Below are positions 52,285-63,859 of a DNA stretch of 64,000 nucleotides, piece by piece. Each line of letters begins with the position of its first letter. The first letter of the stretch is position 1. The notes beneath the pieces were generated by a model. It did not search any database. It saw only the letters and a program-made list of their open reading frames with translations, and was not told the origin of the DNA. Position numbers and translations under genes: made by a program. The stretch is from Nocardioides luteus (lineage in GTDB: Bacteria; Actinomycetota; Actinomycetes; Propionibacteriales; Nocardioidaceae): contig NZ_BMRK01000008.1 of the NCBI RefSeq assembly GCF_014648595.1, positions 1 through 64,000 on the forward strand, given 5' to 3'.

Positions 52285-53586
52285 ATGGCGATCACCTGGC
52301 GCGTGCCCGTCCTCGTGCTCGCCGGCATCGTCCCGGTGTTGCTGCGCCCGACCGTGGGCACCGCCGCGCTCTGGGTCCTGATCGTGACGGCACTGACCCT
52401 CCTCGACGTGTGGCTGGCGCCGAAGCCGTCGACCCTCGAGATCAGCCGGTCACGACTGGGCGGGATCAGGCTCGGCGAGTCGACGACCTCGGACCTGACG
52501 GTCCGCTCCCCCGCCCGGCGCGTCCGGGCACTGGTGCGCGACGCGTGGCAGCCGACCGCGGGCGCAACCGACAACCGCCACCGGATCGGGCTCGGTCGCG
52601 GCGACAGCACCCGGCTGCGTACGTCCCTGCGGCCGCGCCGCCGCGGTGATCTCCGCGCGCTCGGCGTGACGGTTCGGGCGTACGGACCGCTGGGGCTCGG
52701 CGCGCGTCAGCGCACGATGCCGGTGGCGGGGTCGGTGCGGGTGCTGCCCGCGTTCGAGGCGCGCAAGCACCTGCCCTCGCGGCTGCAGCGGCTGCGTGAG
52801 CTCGACGGCCGGGCGGCGGTGCGGGTGCGCGGTCAGGGCACCGAGTTCGACTCGCTGCGGGAGTACGTCCGCGGCGACGACGTCCGCTCCATCGACTGGC
52901 GCACCACCGCCCGCTCCCGCACCGTCGTGGTGCGCACCTGGCAGCCCGAGCGCGACCGCCGCGTGGTGCTGGTGCTCGACACCTCCCGCACCTCGGCAGG
53001 CCGGGTCGAGGGCGCCGACGGCGGGGTGCCGCGGCTCGACTCGGCGATGGACGCCGGGCTCCTGCTCGCCGCCATCGCCTCCCGGGCCGGCGACCGGATC
53101 GACTTCCTCGCCGGTGACCTGCGGGTGCGCTCGCGGATGCGTCTGGCCGGCCAGCGCGACGTCACCCAGCGGCTGCAGGAGGCGATGGCCGACCTCGAAC
53201 CTGTGATCGCGGAGGCCGACTGGTCCAGCCTCGCCGGTGCAGTCGCGGGGCTCGGTCGCCACCGGGCACTCGTCGTCCTGCTGACGCCGCTCGACCCGCA
53301 CGCGATCGAGGAGTCGCTCCTGCCCGTCCTCCCGGTCCTGACCCAGCACCACCGGGTCGTGCTCGCCTCCGTCCGCGACCCCGAGCTCGAGGCCACCGCT
53401 GCCTCCCGCGACACCCTCGACGACGTCTACGCCGCAGCCGCCGCCGAGCAGACCCTCCGCCGCCGCGACCACACCGCCGCCATGCTCCGCACGCTGGGCG
53501 TGGATGTGGTCGACGCCGACGCGGAATCCCTCCCCCCGGCGCTGGCCGACCACTACCTGCAGCTGAAGGCGACCGGTCAGCTCTGA
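52285..53586 (+). CDS. DUF58 domain protein, VWA-like partner of MoxR
   Basis: A 433-aa protein. Two N-terminal helices (TWRVPVLVLAGIVPVLL and LWVLIVTALTLLDVWL) anchor it; the DUF58 signature is EFDSLREYVRGDDVRSIDWR with ATARS-like TTARSRTVVVRTWQ. A von Willebrand-A-like part follows with RRVVLVLDTSRTSAGR, a MIDAS-like D-x-S-x-S variant. Such proteins are MoxR partners. GCGAGGAGCCGCTG precedes the ATG. The gene ends at a large hairpin that separates it from the convergent SpoIIM gene. Confidence 0.9.
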   Translation: MAITWRVPVLVLAGIVPVLLRPTVGTAALWVLIVTALTLLDVWLAPKPSTLEISRSRLGGIRLGESTTSDLTVRSPARRVRALVRDAWQPTAGATDNRHRIGLGRGDSTRLRTSLRPRRRGDLRALGVTVRAYGPLGLGARQRTMPVAGSVRVLPAFEARKHLPSRLQRLRELDGRAAVRVRGQGTEFDSLREYVRGDDVRSIDWRTTARSRTVVVRTWQPERDRRVVLVLDTSRTSAGRVEGADGGVPRLDSAMDAGLLLAAIASRAGDRIDFLAGDLRVRSRMRLAGQRDVTQRLQEAMADLEPVIAEADWSSLAGAVAGLGRHRALVVLLTPLDPHAIEESLLPVLPVLTQHHRVVLASVRDPELEATAASRDTLDDVYAAAAAEQTLRRRDHTAAMLRTLGVDVVDADAESLPPALADHYLQLKATGQL

Positions 53587-53596
53587 GCTTCCGTCG

Positions 53597-53662
53597 GGGT
53601 ACGACGGGGAGTTCAACAGGGGCGACCGGTCAGTAACCCCTGCCGATCTCCCCGTCGTACCC
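53597..53662. terminator. Nested hairpin between convergent DUF58 and SpoIIM genes
   Basis: A perfect 15-bp stem (53597-53611 with 53648-53662; left arm ggggtacgacggggag without its first base) extends by three more pairs past a one-base bulge. The 36-base centre holds its own cagggg/cccctg stem and the palindrome gaccggtc. It lies 10 bases past one stop and 6 bases past the other, so it probably terminates both transcripts. T runs are absent. Confidence 0.65.
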
Positions 53663-53667
53663 GACCG

Positions 53668-54663
53668 TCACGCCTGGGTCGCGACGCGGTCCTCGAGCAG
53701 ACGCTCGTCGATGTCGCCGGTCTCGCCGTGGGAGGCGGCGACGCGACCGACCACGAAGACGTACGTGAAGAAGGCGAGCTCGGCCACGACGCCGATACCG
53801 ACGCGGGCCCAGGTGGGCAGCGGCGAGGGGGTGACGAAGCCTTCGATGACGCCGGAGATCAGCAGCACGACGATGAGACCGAGAGCGATGCCGCCGGCGG
53901 TGCGGCCCTCTCGGGCCATCGACTGGCCGCGGGTGAGCGGTCCCGGGTCGATCCACGACCAGAAGATCCGCAGCCCGACGGCGCCGGCGACGAACACGGC
54001 CGTCAGCTCGAGCAGCCCGTGGGGCAGGATCAGACCCCAGAAGTGGGCGCCGCGGTCGTGGCGGTGCATGAGGGTGCCGAGGATCGCGAGGTTGGCGATG
54101 TTGTTGAACATCGAGTAGATCACCGGCAGACCGAGCACGCCGAGAGCGATGCAGATGAACGAGACCCAGACGTTGTTGACCCACACCTGGGTGGCGAACG
54201 ACGAGGCGGCGTGCTCGCTGTAGTAGCCCTCGATGTCGTGCTCGACGAGCTGCTTGACCTGCTCCGGCGCGAGCAGCGACTGCTCGACCTCGGGGTGGCG
54301 CAGCAGCCACCAGATCATCACCGCGGTCACCGCCACGTTGGCCGCCATCATCCCCAGCCACCACCATCGCAGCCGGTAGAGCGCGGCCGGGAACCGGTGG
54401 GTGAAGAACCGGAGGAAGCCGGTCCAGGTGCTCGTGCGGGTGCCGGTGGTGCGGTTGCGCGCACCGGCCAGCAGCACCGAGAGATGCTGGACGACGGTGG
54501 GGTCGGGGGCGTTGCTGCGTACGACCGAGAGCTGGGTGCTCACCCGCTGGTAGAGCTCGACCAGCTCGTCGGCCTCGGCACCGTTCAGCCGACGCTGGGC
54601 CAGCAGCTGCTCGAGCCGGGTCCGGTCGGCAGCGGTCGCGGCCAGATACGCGTCGAGATCCAC
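53668..54663 (-). CDS. SpoIIM-family (stage II sporulation M-like) membrane protein
   Basis: A 331-aa membrane protein. An N-terminal helical cytoplasmic part (EQLLAQRRLNGAEADELVEL) precedes about five helices with WVNNVWVSFICIALGVLGLP and FWGLILPHGLLELTAVFVAG, the SpoIIM signature also seen in non-sporulating actinobacteria. The start is GTG 54663, with a palindromic -10 ending 6 bases upstream. It is divergent from the RDD gene. Position and strand match mycobacterial Rv3694c. Role unknown, probably envelope-related. Confidence 0.9.
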   Translation of the reverse strand: MDLDAYLAATAADRTRLEQLLAQRRLNGAEADELVELYQRVSTQLSVVRSNAPDPTVVQHLSVLLAGARNRTTGTRTSTWTGFLRFFTHRFPAALYRLRWWWLGMMAANVAVTAVMIWWLLRHPEVEQSLLAPEQVKQLVEHDIEGYYSEHAASSFATQVWVNNVWVSFICIALGVLGLPVIYSMFNNIANLAILGTLMHRHDRGAHFWGLILPHGLLELTAVFVAGAVGLRIFWSWIDPGPLTRGQSMAREGRTAGGIALGLIVVLLISGVIEGFVTPSPLPTWARVGIGVVAELAFFTYVFVVGRVAASHGETGDIDERLLEDRVATQA

Positions 54664-54669
54664 GCCCGC

Positions 54670-54679
54670 AGCGTACGCT
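54670..54679. promoter_or_regulatory. Symmetric bidirectional -10 element agcgtacgct
   Basis: The palindrome reads TACGCT (TANNNT) on both strands. On the plus strand the hexamer ends 7 bases before the RDD ATG; on the minus strand it ends 6 bases before the SpoIIM GTG. The whole divergent gap is only 23 bases, so both messages would be leaderless and would compete for one site. Confidence 0.6.
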
Positions 54680-54686
54680 GACCGCC

Positions 54687-55526
54687 ATGACCTCCGCGCC
54701 GCAATCGCCCGAGCGACGCCCCCAGGAGAGAGCGCTCCTGACCGACGACGACCTGGTCACCGGCGACGCCGTCGCGCTCGACCTGCCGGCCGCCGGCCTC
54801 GGGACGCGGCTGCTCTCGGGGCTGATCGACGCGCTCGCCGTGATCGCGCTGCTCATCGTGGCGCTGATCGTCTTCATGACGGCTGCCCCGCGCGCCGACG
54901 AGGCGCTCGCCTGGGCGGCCTACATCGCGGCCATCGCCTCGGTGCTGCTCGTCTTCCCGACGGCCGTCGAGACGCTGACGCGGGGTCGCTCGCTCGGAAA
55001 GCTCGCGCTCGGTCTGCGCACGGTGCGCGACGACGGCGGGGCGATCAGCTTCCACCACGCGTTCGTACGCGCCCTGGTCGGCGTCATCGAGATCTACGGC
55101 ACCAGCGGCACCGTCGCCTTCCTCAGCGCGATGATCCATCCGCGCGGCAAGCGGTTGGGCGACATCGCGGCCGGGACGTACGTCATCCGGGTGCGGGTGC
55201 CGCTGCGCCCGCCCGCACCGATCCAGATGCCTCCGGCGCTCGCCGTCTGGGCCTCCCACGCGGACGTGGCCGCACTCCCGGTCGGCCTCGCTCTGGCGGT
55301 CCGCCGGTTCCTCTCCGGGGAGGTGGGCACCGCCACCGACCCGGTCCGCCGTCACACGCTCGCCGACCGGCTCGCCGCCGAGGTGCAGGAGTACGTCGCC
55401 CCCGGCCCTCCCCCGGGCACCCCGCCCGAGGCCTACCTGGCGGCAGTGCTCGCCACCCGGCGTGACCGCGACGCGGCCCGGCTCGCTCGCGACGAGGAGC
55501 TGCGGGCGCGGCTGGTCGGCCGCTAG
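54687..55526 (+). CDS. RDD-family membrane protein
   Basis: A 279-aa protein. The RDD domain (about residues 35-170) has AAGLGTRLLSGLIDALAVIA, where the Arg and Asp of the family name are in GTRLLSGLIDAL, then ETLTRGRSLGKLALGLRTVR and RGKRLGDIAAGTYVIRV. A C-terminal soluble region of about 100 residues is Pro- and Ala-rich. Divergent from SpoIIM across 23 bases; Rv3695-like by position. Function unknown. Confidence 0.9.
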   Translation: MTSAPQSPERRPQERALLTDDDLVTGDAVALDLPAAGLGTRLLSGLIDALAVIALLIVALIVFMTAAPRADEALAWAAYIAAIASVLLVFPTAVETLTRGRSLGKLALGLRTVRDDGGAISFHHAFVRALVGVIEIYGTSGTVAFLSAMIHPRGKRLGDIAAGTYVIRVRVPLRPPAPIQMPPALAVWASHADVAALPVGLALAVRRFLSGEVGTATDPVRRHTLADRLAAEVQEYVAPGPPPGTPPEAYLAAVLATRRDRDAARLARDEELRARLVGR

Positions 55527-56131
55527 AGACGCTTCGCGCTGAGCCCGACCGACCTCAGCTCCAGCTCGGCCAGCCGCGCCACCACCTCGGCGTCGCCCTC
55601 GCGCCAGGCTCTCACCGGGTCGTCGCTGATGCGGACCAGCTTGTGCAGCGGCTGGGTCGACATCGCGCGCAGTGCCACCAGGTCGGCGCCGGTGCCCGAC
55701 TGCAGGAACCGCTGCGTCGAGGTCGCCCGGCGGATGAACCGCAACCGCAGCGGCAGGTAGACCATCAGCCACATCAGCACCGGGACGGCCACGACCGCGA
55801 CGGCGAGCCCGATCGCGATGCTGGCGACCGCCTCGACCTGAGCCTCGCCGGCCGCCCGGAGCTGGTCGGCCGCCTTCGCGGCACCCTCGAACGGCGCCGC
55901 GATGCCGTCCTTGACCAAGGGTAGGTCGTCGACCTTGCCCGCCGCCTCGAGGAGCTTCGCCGAGAGCGAGGTGCCGGCGTCGTCCATCTTTTCGCCGGGC
56001 ACGGCGAGCGCCGAGACCAGCTTGTGCACCAGCCTGCCGACCAGGACCCAGCCGACGACCCAGCCGACGGTCAGGAGATCGGCGAGCAGCTGGGAGACGC
56101 GGCGGACAGGGGTGTCGGCGTACAGCTTCAT
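55523..56131 (-). CDS. Hypothetical membrane protein, two helices
   Basis: A 202-aa protein. An N-terminal segment (LLTVGWVVGWVLVGRLVHKLV) and a second helix (ASIAIGLAVAVVAVPVLMWLMVYLPL) flank an extracytoplasmic helical region (SAKLLEAAGKVDDLPLVKDG then AAKAADQLRAAGEAQ). The C-terminal 65 residues are cytoplasmic with basic patches and end near the RDD gene, whose stop it overlaps by four bases. I do not recognise a named family, though similar proteins are common in Nocardioides-like genomes. Confidence 0.7.
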   Translation of the reverse strand: MKLYADTPVRRVSQLLADLLTVGWVVGWVLVGRLVHKLVSALAVPGEKMDDAGTSLSAKLLEAAGKVDDLPLVKDGIAAPFEGAAKAADQLRAAGEAQVEAVASIAIGLAVAVVAVPVLMWLMVYLPLRLRFIRRATSTQRFLQSGTGADLVALRAMSTQPLHKLVRISDDPVRAWREGDAEVVARLAELELRSVGLSAKRL

Positions 56132-56188
56132 GACGCTGATCCTGTCGGGTTCAGGCCCACAGTTCAGTCACGACACGGGCAGTTCGGG

Positions 56189-56911
56189 TCAACGCCTCCG
56201 GTAGAGCAGGTCGGTGATGACCCGGTCCTTGGCCAGACCCTTGCGCTCGAACTTCGTCACCGGGCGCTCCTCCCACCGCTCGACCACGCCACCGGTCAGC
56301 AGCGGCTCGGCGTCGAGGACCTGGACCATCTGCTCGGCGTACTCCACCCAGTCGGTCGCCAGCCGCCAGGTCCCACCGGACTCGAGCCGCTCCGCGATCA
56401 TCCGCGCGTTGGCCGGGGTGACCAGGCGCCGCTTGTGGTGACGGGTCTTGTGCCACGGGTCGGGGAAGAACGTCCAGACCTCGCTGACCGACTCCGGCGC
56501 GACCAGGTTCTCGAGCGTCCAGAGCGCATCGACGCTGCAGAAGCGCACGTTGGTCGCGCCCGCGGCGCCGACTCGGGCGAGGCTCTCGGCGACTCCGGGC
56601 CGCCACACCTCCAGCCCCAGGATGTTGAACTCGGGACGGTTGGCCGCCAGCACCGCGGTCGCCTCCCCCACGCCCCCGCCGATGTCGACGATGAGCGGCG
56701 CCTTCCGGCCGAACCAGCTCTCCAGCGAGAACCCCGGCTCGTCGACCGCCTCGTCCGGGATCACCCAGTCCGCTGCGTACTGGTCCCAGGCCCGCTGCTG
56801 CTTCGCGTCCAGCCTGCTGCCGCGGCGGGTGTAGGTGAGGACCTCGCGCACGGTGCGGCCGTCTTCGAGCAGCTTCTGGTGTGGGCGGGCGGGGCGGGCT
56901 GGCTCGTTCAT
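56189..56911 (-). CDS. trmB: tRNA (guanine-N7-)-methyltransferase
   Basis: Makes m7G46 in tRNA. The 240-aa protein has DIGGGVGEATAVLAANRPEF, where the SAM-binding glycines lie, EVWTFFPDPWHKTRHHKRRLV (the TrmB PDPW motif), and a C-terminal TKFERKGLAKDRVITDLLYR. The start at 56911 (MNEPARPAR) lies ten bases after a TACAAT box at 56922-56927 on the minus strand. The frame stays open upstream only as a shadow of the divergent protease gene. A divergent gap of 157 bases separates them. Confidence 0.95.
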   Translation of the reverse strand: MNEPARPARPHQKLLEDGRTVREVLTYTRRGSRLDAKQQRAWDQYAADWVIPDEAVDEPGFSLESWFGRKAPLIVDIGGGVGEATAVLAANRPEFNILGLEVWRPGVAESLARVGAAGATNVRFCSVDALWTLENLVAPESVSEVWTFFPDPWHKTRHHKRRLVTPANARMIAERLESGGTWRLATDWVEYAEQMVQVLDAEPLLTGGVVERWEERPVTKFERKGLAKDRVITDLLYRRR

Positions 56912-57068
56912 GATGGCTGCGATTGTACGGTCGCGCGTCGCCGGCTCCGTAAAACGAGCCGCGCGGCGGGTACGCGCAATGGCGCGGTTCCGCCACTTCA
57001 CGCCGGTCCACGGACGTCCTTCGCTGCTTACGCTGCCGATCCGTTGACACCCGACGAAAGGAACCTCC

Positions 57069-60000
57069 GTGCGTATCAGACCCCGATACGGCGCAGCTGC
57101 GACCCTCGTGGCCACCCTCGCCACGATCCCCCTGGTCGCAGCGTCCGCAGCCACCGGGACCCCTCCCACGGGCCAGGCCCCCGGCCCGAGCTCGGTCGAT
57201 CCCGCCACCCGCAGCGTGACCCTGGTGACCGGCGACCGGGTCGTCGTCCGCACCTCGACCGACGCCCGTGGCCACCTCAGCGTGGTCCCGCTCGACGCGC
57301 AGGGACTTCTCGCCCGCGGGCATCTGGACCCACGGCTGTTCGACGTCACCGGACTCCTCAGCCAGGGATATGGGGACGACGACGCCGATTCGCTGCGCCT
57401 GCTGGCCGGGCGCCGCCCCGGCGCGAGCCTGGACCGCTCCGCGCGTGACGACGTGGAGGTCCACCTCGACGCTCTCGGCATCGACGTCCTGGACGTGCCC
57501 AAGGACGAGACCACAGACGTGTGGCAGGCGCTGACCTCGGCACGCTCCATGACAGGCGGTGTGGAGCGACTCTGGCTCGACGGCGTACGGCACGCGACGC
57601 TGGACACCAGCGTCGACAAGATCGGCGCTCCATCAGCCTGGCAGGCGGGTTTCGACGGCACCGGCACCACCGTCGCCATTCTCGACACCGGCATCGACGC
57701 GACCCACCCGGACCTCGACGAGCTCGTCGTCGACTCCCGCGACTTCACGGGCAAGGGTGACGTCGGCGACGGCCACGGGCACGGCACTCACGTCGCATCG
57801 ATCATCGCTGGTTCAGGCGAGGGCTCCGCGGGCGCCCGCCGCGGCGTCGCGCCCGGAGCGTCGCTGGCCATCGGCAAGACGCTGTCCGACAGCGGGTCGG
57901 GCACCGACGCCACGGTGCTGGCCGGCATGGAGTGGGCGGCGACCGAGGTAGACGCGGATGTCGTCAACATGAGCCTCGGCAGTCCCGACCTGGCCGGCAC
58001 GGACGTGCTGGAGCGGGCGATCGACGACCTGACCGCCGAGACCGGCACCCTCTTCGTGGTCTCCGCCAGCAACGACGGCCCCGGCGACCAGACCCTCGGC
58101 TCCCCGGGCACCGCAGACTCAGCGCTGACCGTCGCCGCGACCGATGACGCCGACGCGCTGGCGCCGTTCTCCAGCCGCGGCCCGCGCTTGGGTGACTTCG
58201 CGATCAAGCCGGACGTCTCGGCGCCCGGAGTGGGGATCGTCGCGGCTCGTGCGAGCGGCACCACGATGGGCTCCCCGGTCGACGACCTCTACACCTCGGC
58301 CTCGGGGACCTCGATGGCCAGCCCGCACGTCGCTGGAGCGGCGGCGATCCTGGCCCAGCGGCACCCGGACTGGAGCCCCGCCGACCTCAAGGCGGCTCTG
58401 ATCAGCACCGTCCAGGACACCGAGGGCTCGGTCTTCGGCCGCGGTGCCGGACGGATCGACCTGGCCCGTGCTGTCGGCCAGCAGGTGGTCGCAACCCCGG
58501 GAAACCTGTCGGTCTTCGCCCGTGACGACGTGGCCCGGCCCATCGCCCGCACCGTCACCTACCGCAACGACGGGGACGACGCAGTGACGCTGCGGCTCTC
58601 GCTCGACCTGGAGCGCTGGAAGGGATCCGTGTCCGGCCCCGCGCCGATCCAGCTGGGAACCACCCGGGTGACGGTGCCGGCCCACGGCATCGCCGAGGTC
58701 CCGGTCTCGATCGCGCCGAAGGGCGCCAGGTCCGGAGTGTACGGCGCCACCTTGGTCGCCACCGACGGCACGAACCACGTCACCACCCTGATCGGGGCGT
58801 ACGTCGAACCGCGAGCCGGTGACCTCGAGATCTCGGCGCTCGACACAGCGGGTGACCCGATCCAGGGCGGGACGGTGCTCGTCTACGACATGAGCAGCGG
58901 TCAACCCCACTACGTCATCACCGACGAGGACGGCACCGGACATCTCAGGCTCCCCGCAGGCAGCTACAACGTGAGCACCATGATCAGCAGCGCCGCCGGC
59001 GCCACGGCGGCCACCAAGCCGGTCACGGTCGGGGACACCTCGACGTCGGTGGTCCTCGACGGTCGGGCCGGGCGGCCCGCCGGAGCCACGATCGACAACG
59101 ACGCCGCGACCGTCGGACGGGTCGTCGAGGTCGCGCAGAGGAAGCAGAAGGTCTCGATCGGCTACCGACTCACCCCTGCCGGTACGCAGGAGGCGGCCGT
59201 CGTCCCGGTGGACCATCGCGAGATGAAGCTGCGGGTCTACACCCAGTTCGCCGCAGCCACCGACGCCGGCAGGACCGAGCTTCTGCACGCCGCGCACGTC
59301 TGGGACGACGGGATCCCCGGCGATCCGACCTACCGCGCGAAGAAGTCCGCCATGCGTACGGTGACGACGACCGTACGAGCTCAGGCCGGGCCGACCGCCG
59401 GGTCGGTGACCAACGGCATCTTCTTCCCCGGCGAGGACACCGCCTGGTCGCTACGACATGACACGCAGCTGCCCACCGACGTCGTGCAGCGCTACGACGA
59501 GGTCCGTGGCTCGCGCTGGGCACGTGGGGCCACCCAGTCGATCGGCGGCTTCCTGCCGTACATCACCTTCGAGATCGGCGAGCTCGACCGGAAGCTCACC
59601 CATGACGAGTGGAACCTGGCCACGATCCTGCCGACGCTCGTCGAGGACGGCGCGTACCGCGACGGAGACTCCATGGTCTTCGCGTTCGGCGGCGTGAGCG
59701 ACCTGCCCGGCCGTTTCTCGCTGGACTTCACCCTGGACGGCACCTTCGCGCTGAGCCGGGGCGGGGAGGAGATCGCCCGCAGCGAGACCAGCCTGCTCCG
59801 GGTCGACGACCTGCCGGCCGGCGAGCACCCCTACACGCTGAGCGCCGAGATCCGGCGAGGTGGTGGCCTGTCCACCCAGATGAGGCTCGACTGGACCTTC
59901 GAGTCGAGCCGGGCGAGGTCGAAGGCCGCCCTCCCGCTCTCTGTGGTCAGGCTCCAGCCGCAGGGCCTGGACGCCCGCAACGCCGCGGATCGTGACACCC

Positions 60001-60254
60001 GGGTGCCGGTCGACGTCTGGCTCGAGAAGAATCCTGGCGGCGACATCGGGAAGGTGAAGAGCGTGCTCGTCGAGGTCTCGTACGACGGGGGTGCCACCTG
60101 GCAGGAGGCCGAGCTCGCTTCTGCCAAGAACGGGTGGAGGGCCAGCGCGCCGGCGGCAGGCACTTCAGCCACCGGCGTTGCGCTCCGGGCGACCTTGGAG
60201 ACCAGCAACGGTCGGCTTGTTCAGACTGTGGAGGATGCCTACGTGCTTCGCTGA
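57069..60254 (+). CDS. Secreted S8 subtilisin-like serine protease, large
   Basis: A 1061-aa extracellular protease. Signal peptide MRIRPRYGAAATLVATLATI with an Ala-rich end. A prodomain covers about 40-190. The catalytic triad is Asp206 (VAILDTGID), His241 (GHGTHVAS) and Ser415 (GTSMASPHVAG), with Asn in VVSASNDGPG as the oxyanion residue. C-terminal to it are about 590 residues of beta-rich modules, including a carboxypeptidase-like repeat region (DEDGTGHLRLPAGSYNV). GTG start after AAAGGAACCTCC. The type resembles actinobacterial S8 exoproteases. It ends at a strong terminator. Confidence 0.93.
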   Translation: MRIRPRYGAAATLVATLATIPLVAASAATGTPPTGQAPGPSSVDPATRSVTLVTGDRVVVRTSTDARGHLSVVPLDAQGLLARGHLDPRLFDVTGLLSQGYGDDDADSLRLLAGRRPGASLDRSARDDVEVHLDALGIDVLDVPKDETTDVWQALTSARSMTGGVERLWLDGVRHATLDTSVDKIGAPSAWQAGFDGTGTTVAILDTGIDATHPDLDELVVDSRDFTGKGDVGDGHGHGTHVASIIAGSGEGSAGARRGVAPGASLAIGKTLSDSGSGTDATVLAGMEWAATEVDADVVNMSLGSPDLAGTDVLERAIDDLTAETGTLFVVSASNDGPGDQTLGSPGTADSALTVAATDDADALAPFSSRGPRLGDFAIKPDVSAPGVGIVAARASGTTMGSPVDDLYTSASGTSMASPHVAGAAAILAQRHPDWSPADLKAALISTVQDTEGSVFGRGAGRIDLARAVGQQVVATPGNLSVFARDDVARPIARTVTYRNDGDDAVTLRLSLDLERWKGSVSGPAPIQLGTTRVTVPAHGIAEVPVSIAPKGARSGVYGATLVATDGTNHVTTLIGAYVEPRAGDLEISALDTAGDPIQGGTVLVYDMSSGQPHYVITDEDGTGHLRLPAGSYNVSTMISSAAGATAATKPVTVGDTSTSVVLDGRAGRPAGATIDNDAATVGRVVEVAQRKQKVSIGYRLTPAGTQEAAVVPVDHREMKLRVYTQFAAATDAGRTELLHAAHVWDDGIPGDPTYRAKKSAMRTVTTTVRAQAGPTAGSVTNGIFFPGEDTAWSLRHDTQLPTDVVQRYDEVRGSRWARGATQSIGGFLPYITFEIGELDRKLTHDEWNLATILPTLVEDGAYRDGDSMVFAFGGVSDLPGRFSLDFTLDGTFALSRGGEEIARSETSLLRVDDLPAGEHPYTLSAEIRRGGGLSTQMRLDWTFESSRARSKAALPLSVVRLQPQGLDARNAADRDTRVPVDVWLEKNPGGDIGKVKSVLVEVSYDGGATWQEAELASAKNGWRASAPAAGTSATGVALRATLETSNGRLVQTVEDAYVLR

Positions 60255-60266
60255 GGCCGAGATTCA

Positions 60267-60302
60267 CAGAGGGCACCCGGGCTCGACCCCGGGTGCCCTC
60301 TG
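60267..60302 (+). terminator. Terminator of the S8 protease gene
   Basis: A perfect 15-bp stem (cagagggcacccggg, 60267-60281, with 60288-60302) has a 6-base loop and is followed on the plus strand by TTT. It starts 13 bases after the stop codon: a strong rho-independent-type terminator. Confidence 0.9.
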
Positions 60303-60331
60303 TTTACGCGTGCTTCGTATGACCACAGCGA

Positions 60332-60365
60332 AAGGTCCCCGGCGCCTTGCGGCTCCGGGGACCTT
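60332..60365 (-). terminator. Terminator of tuf
   Basis: Arms aaggtccccgg (60332-60342) and ccggggacctt (60355-60365) pair over 11 bases, with a 12-base loop that can add an inner gcc/ggc. On the minus strand the stem runs into CCTTTCGC. It lies 19 bases after the tuf stop and faces the protease terminator. Confidence 0.8.
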
Positions 60366-60383
60366 CCACTGTGAATCAGACGA

Positions 60384-61577
<1,194 letters not shown>

Positions 61578-61661
61578 TGTGGGCTCCTCCTGGTGTGATT
61601 TTCTTACTGACTCGTACTGATTGGTGTTGCTGCCGAAGTCCCGGCCCGAGCGACCCGAAGG

Positions 61662-63776
<2,115 letters not shown>

Positions 63777-63818
63777 TGTCTTCAGCGTTCCTTAAAGAGA
63801 TTGTCTTCGGTCTGGATG

Positions 63819-63854
63819 GGCGGGGTGCCCCCGGTGTGCAGCGAGCACCCCGCC
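63819..63854 (-). promoter_or_regulatory. Hairpin between rpsG and fusA
   Basis: Arms ggcggggtgc (63819-63828) and gcaccccgcc (63845-63854) pair perfectly over 10 bases with a 16-base loop, starting 5 bases after the rpsG stop. On the minus strand it leads into CCATCCAGACCGAAG without a T run, so attenuation or RNA processing is likelier than full termination. Confidence 0.5.
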
Positions 63855-63859
63855 GTACG

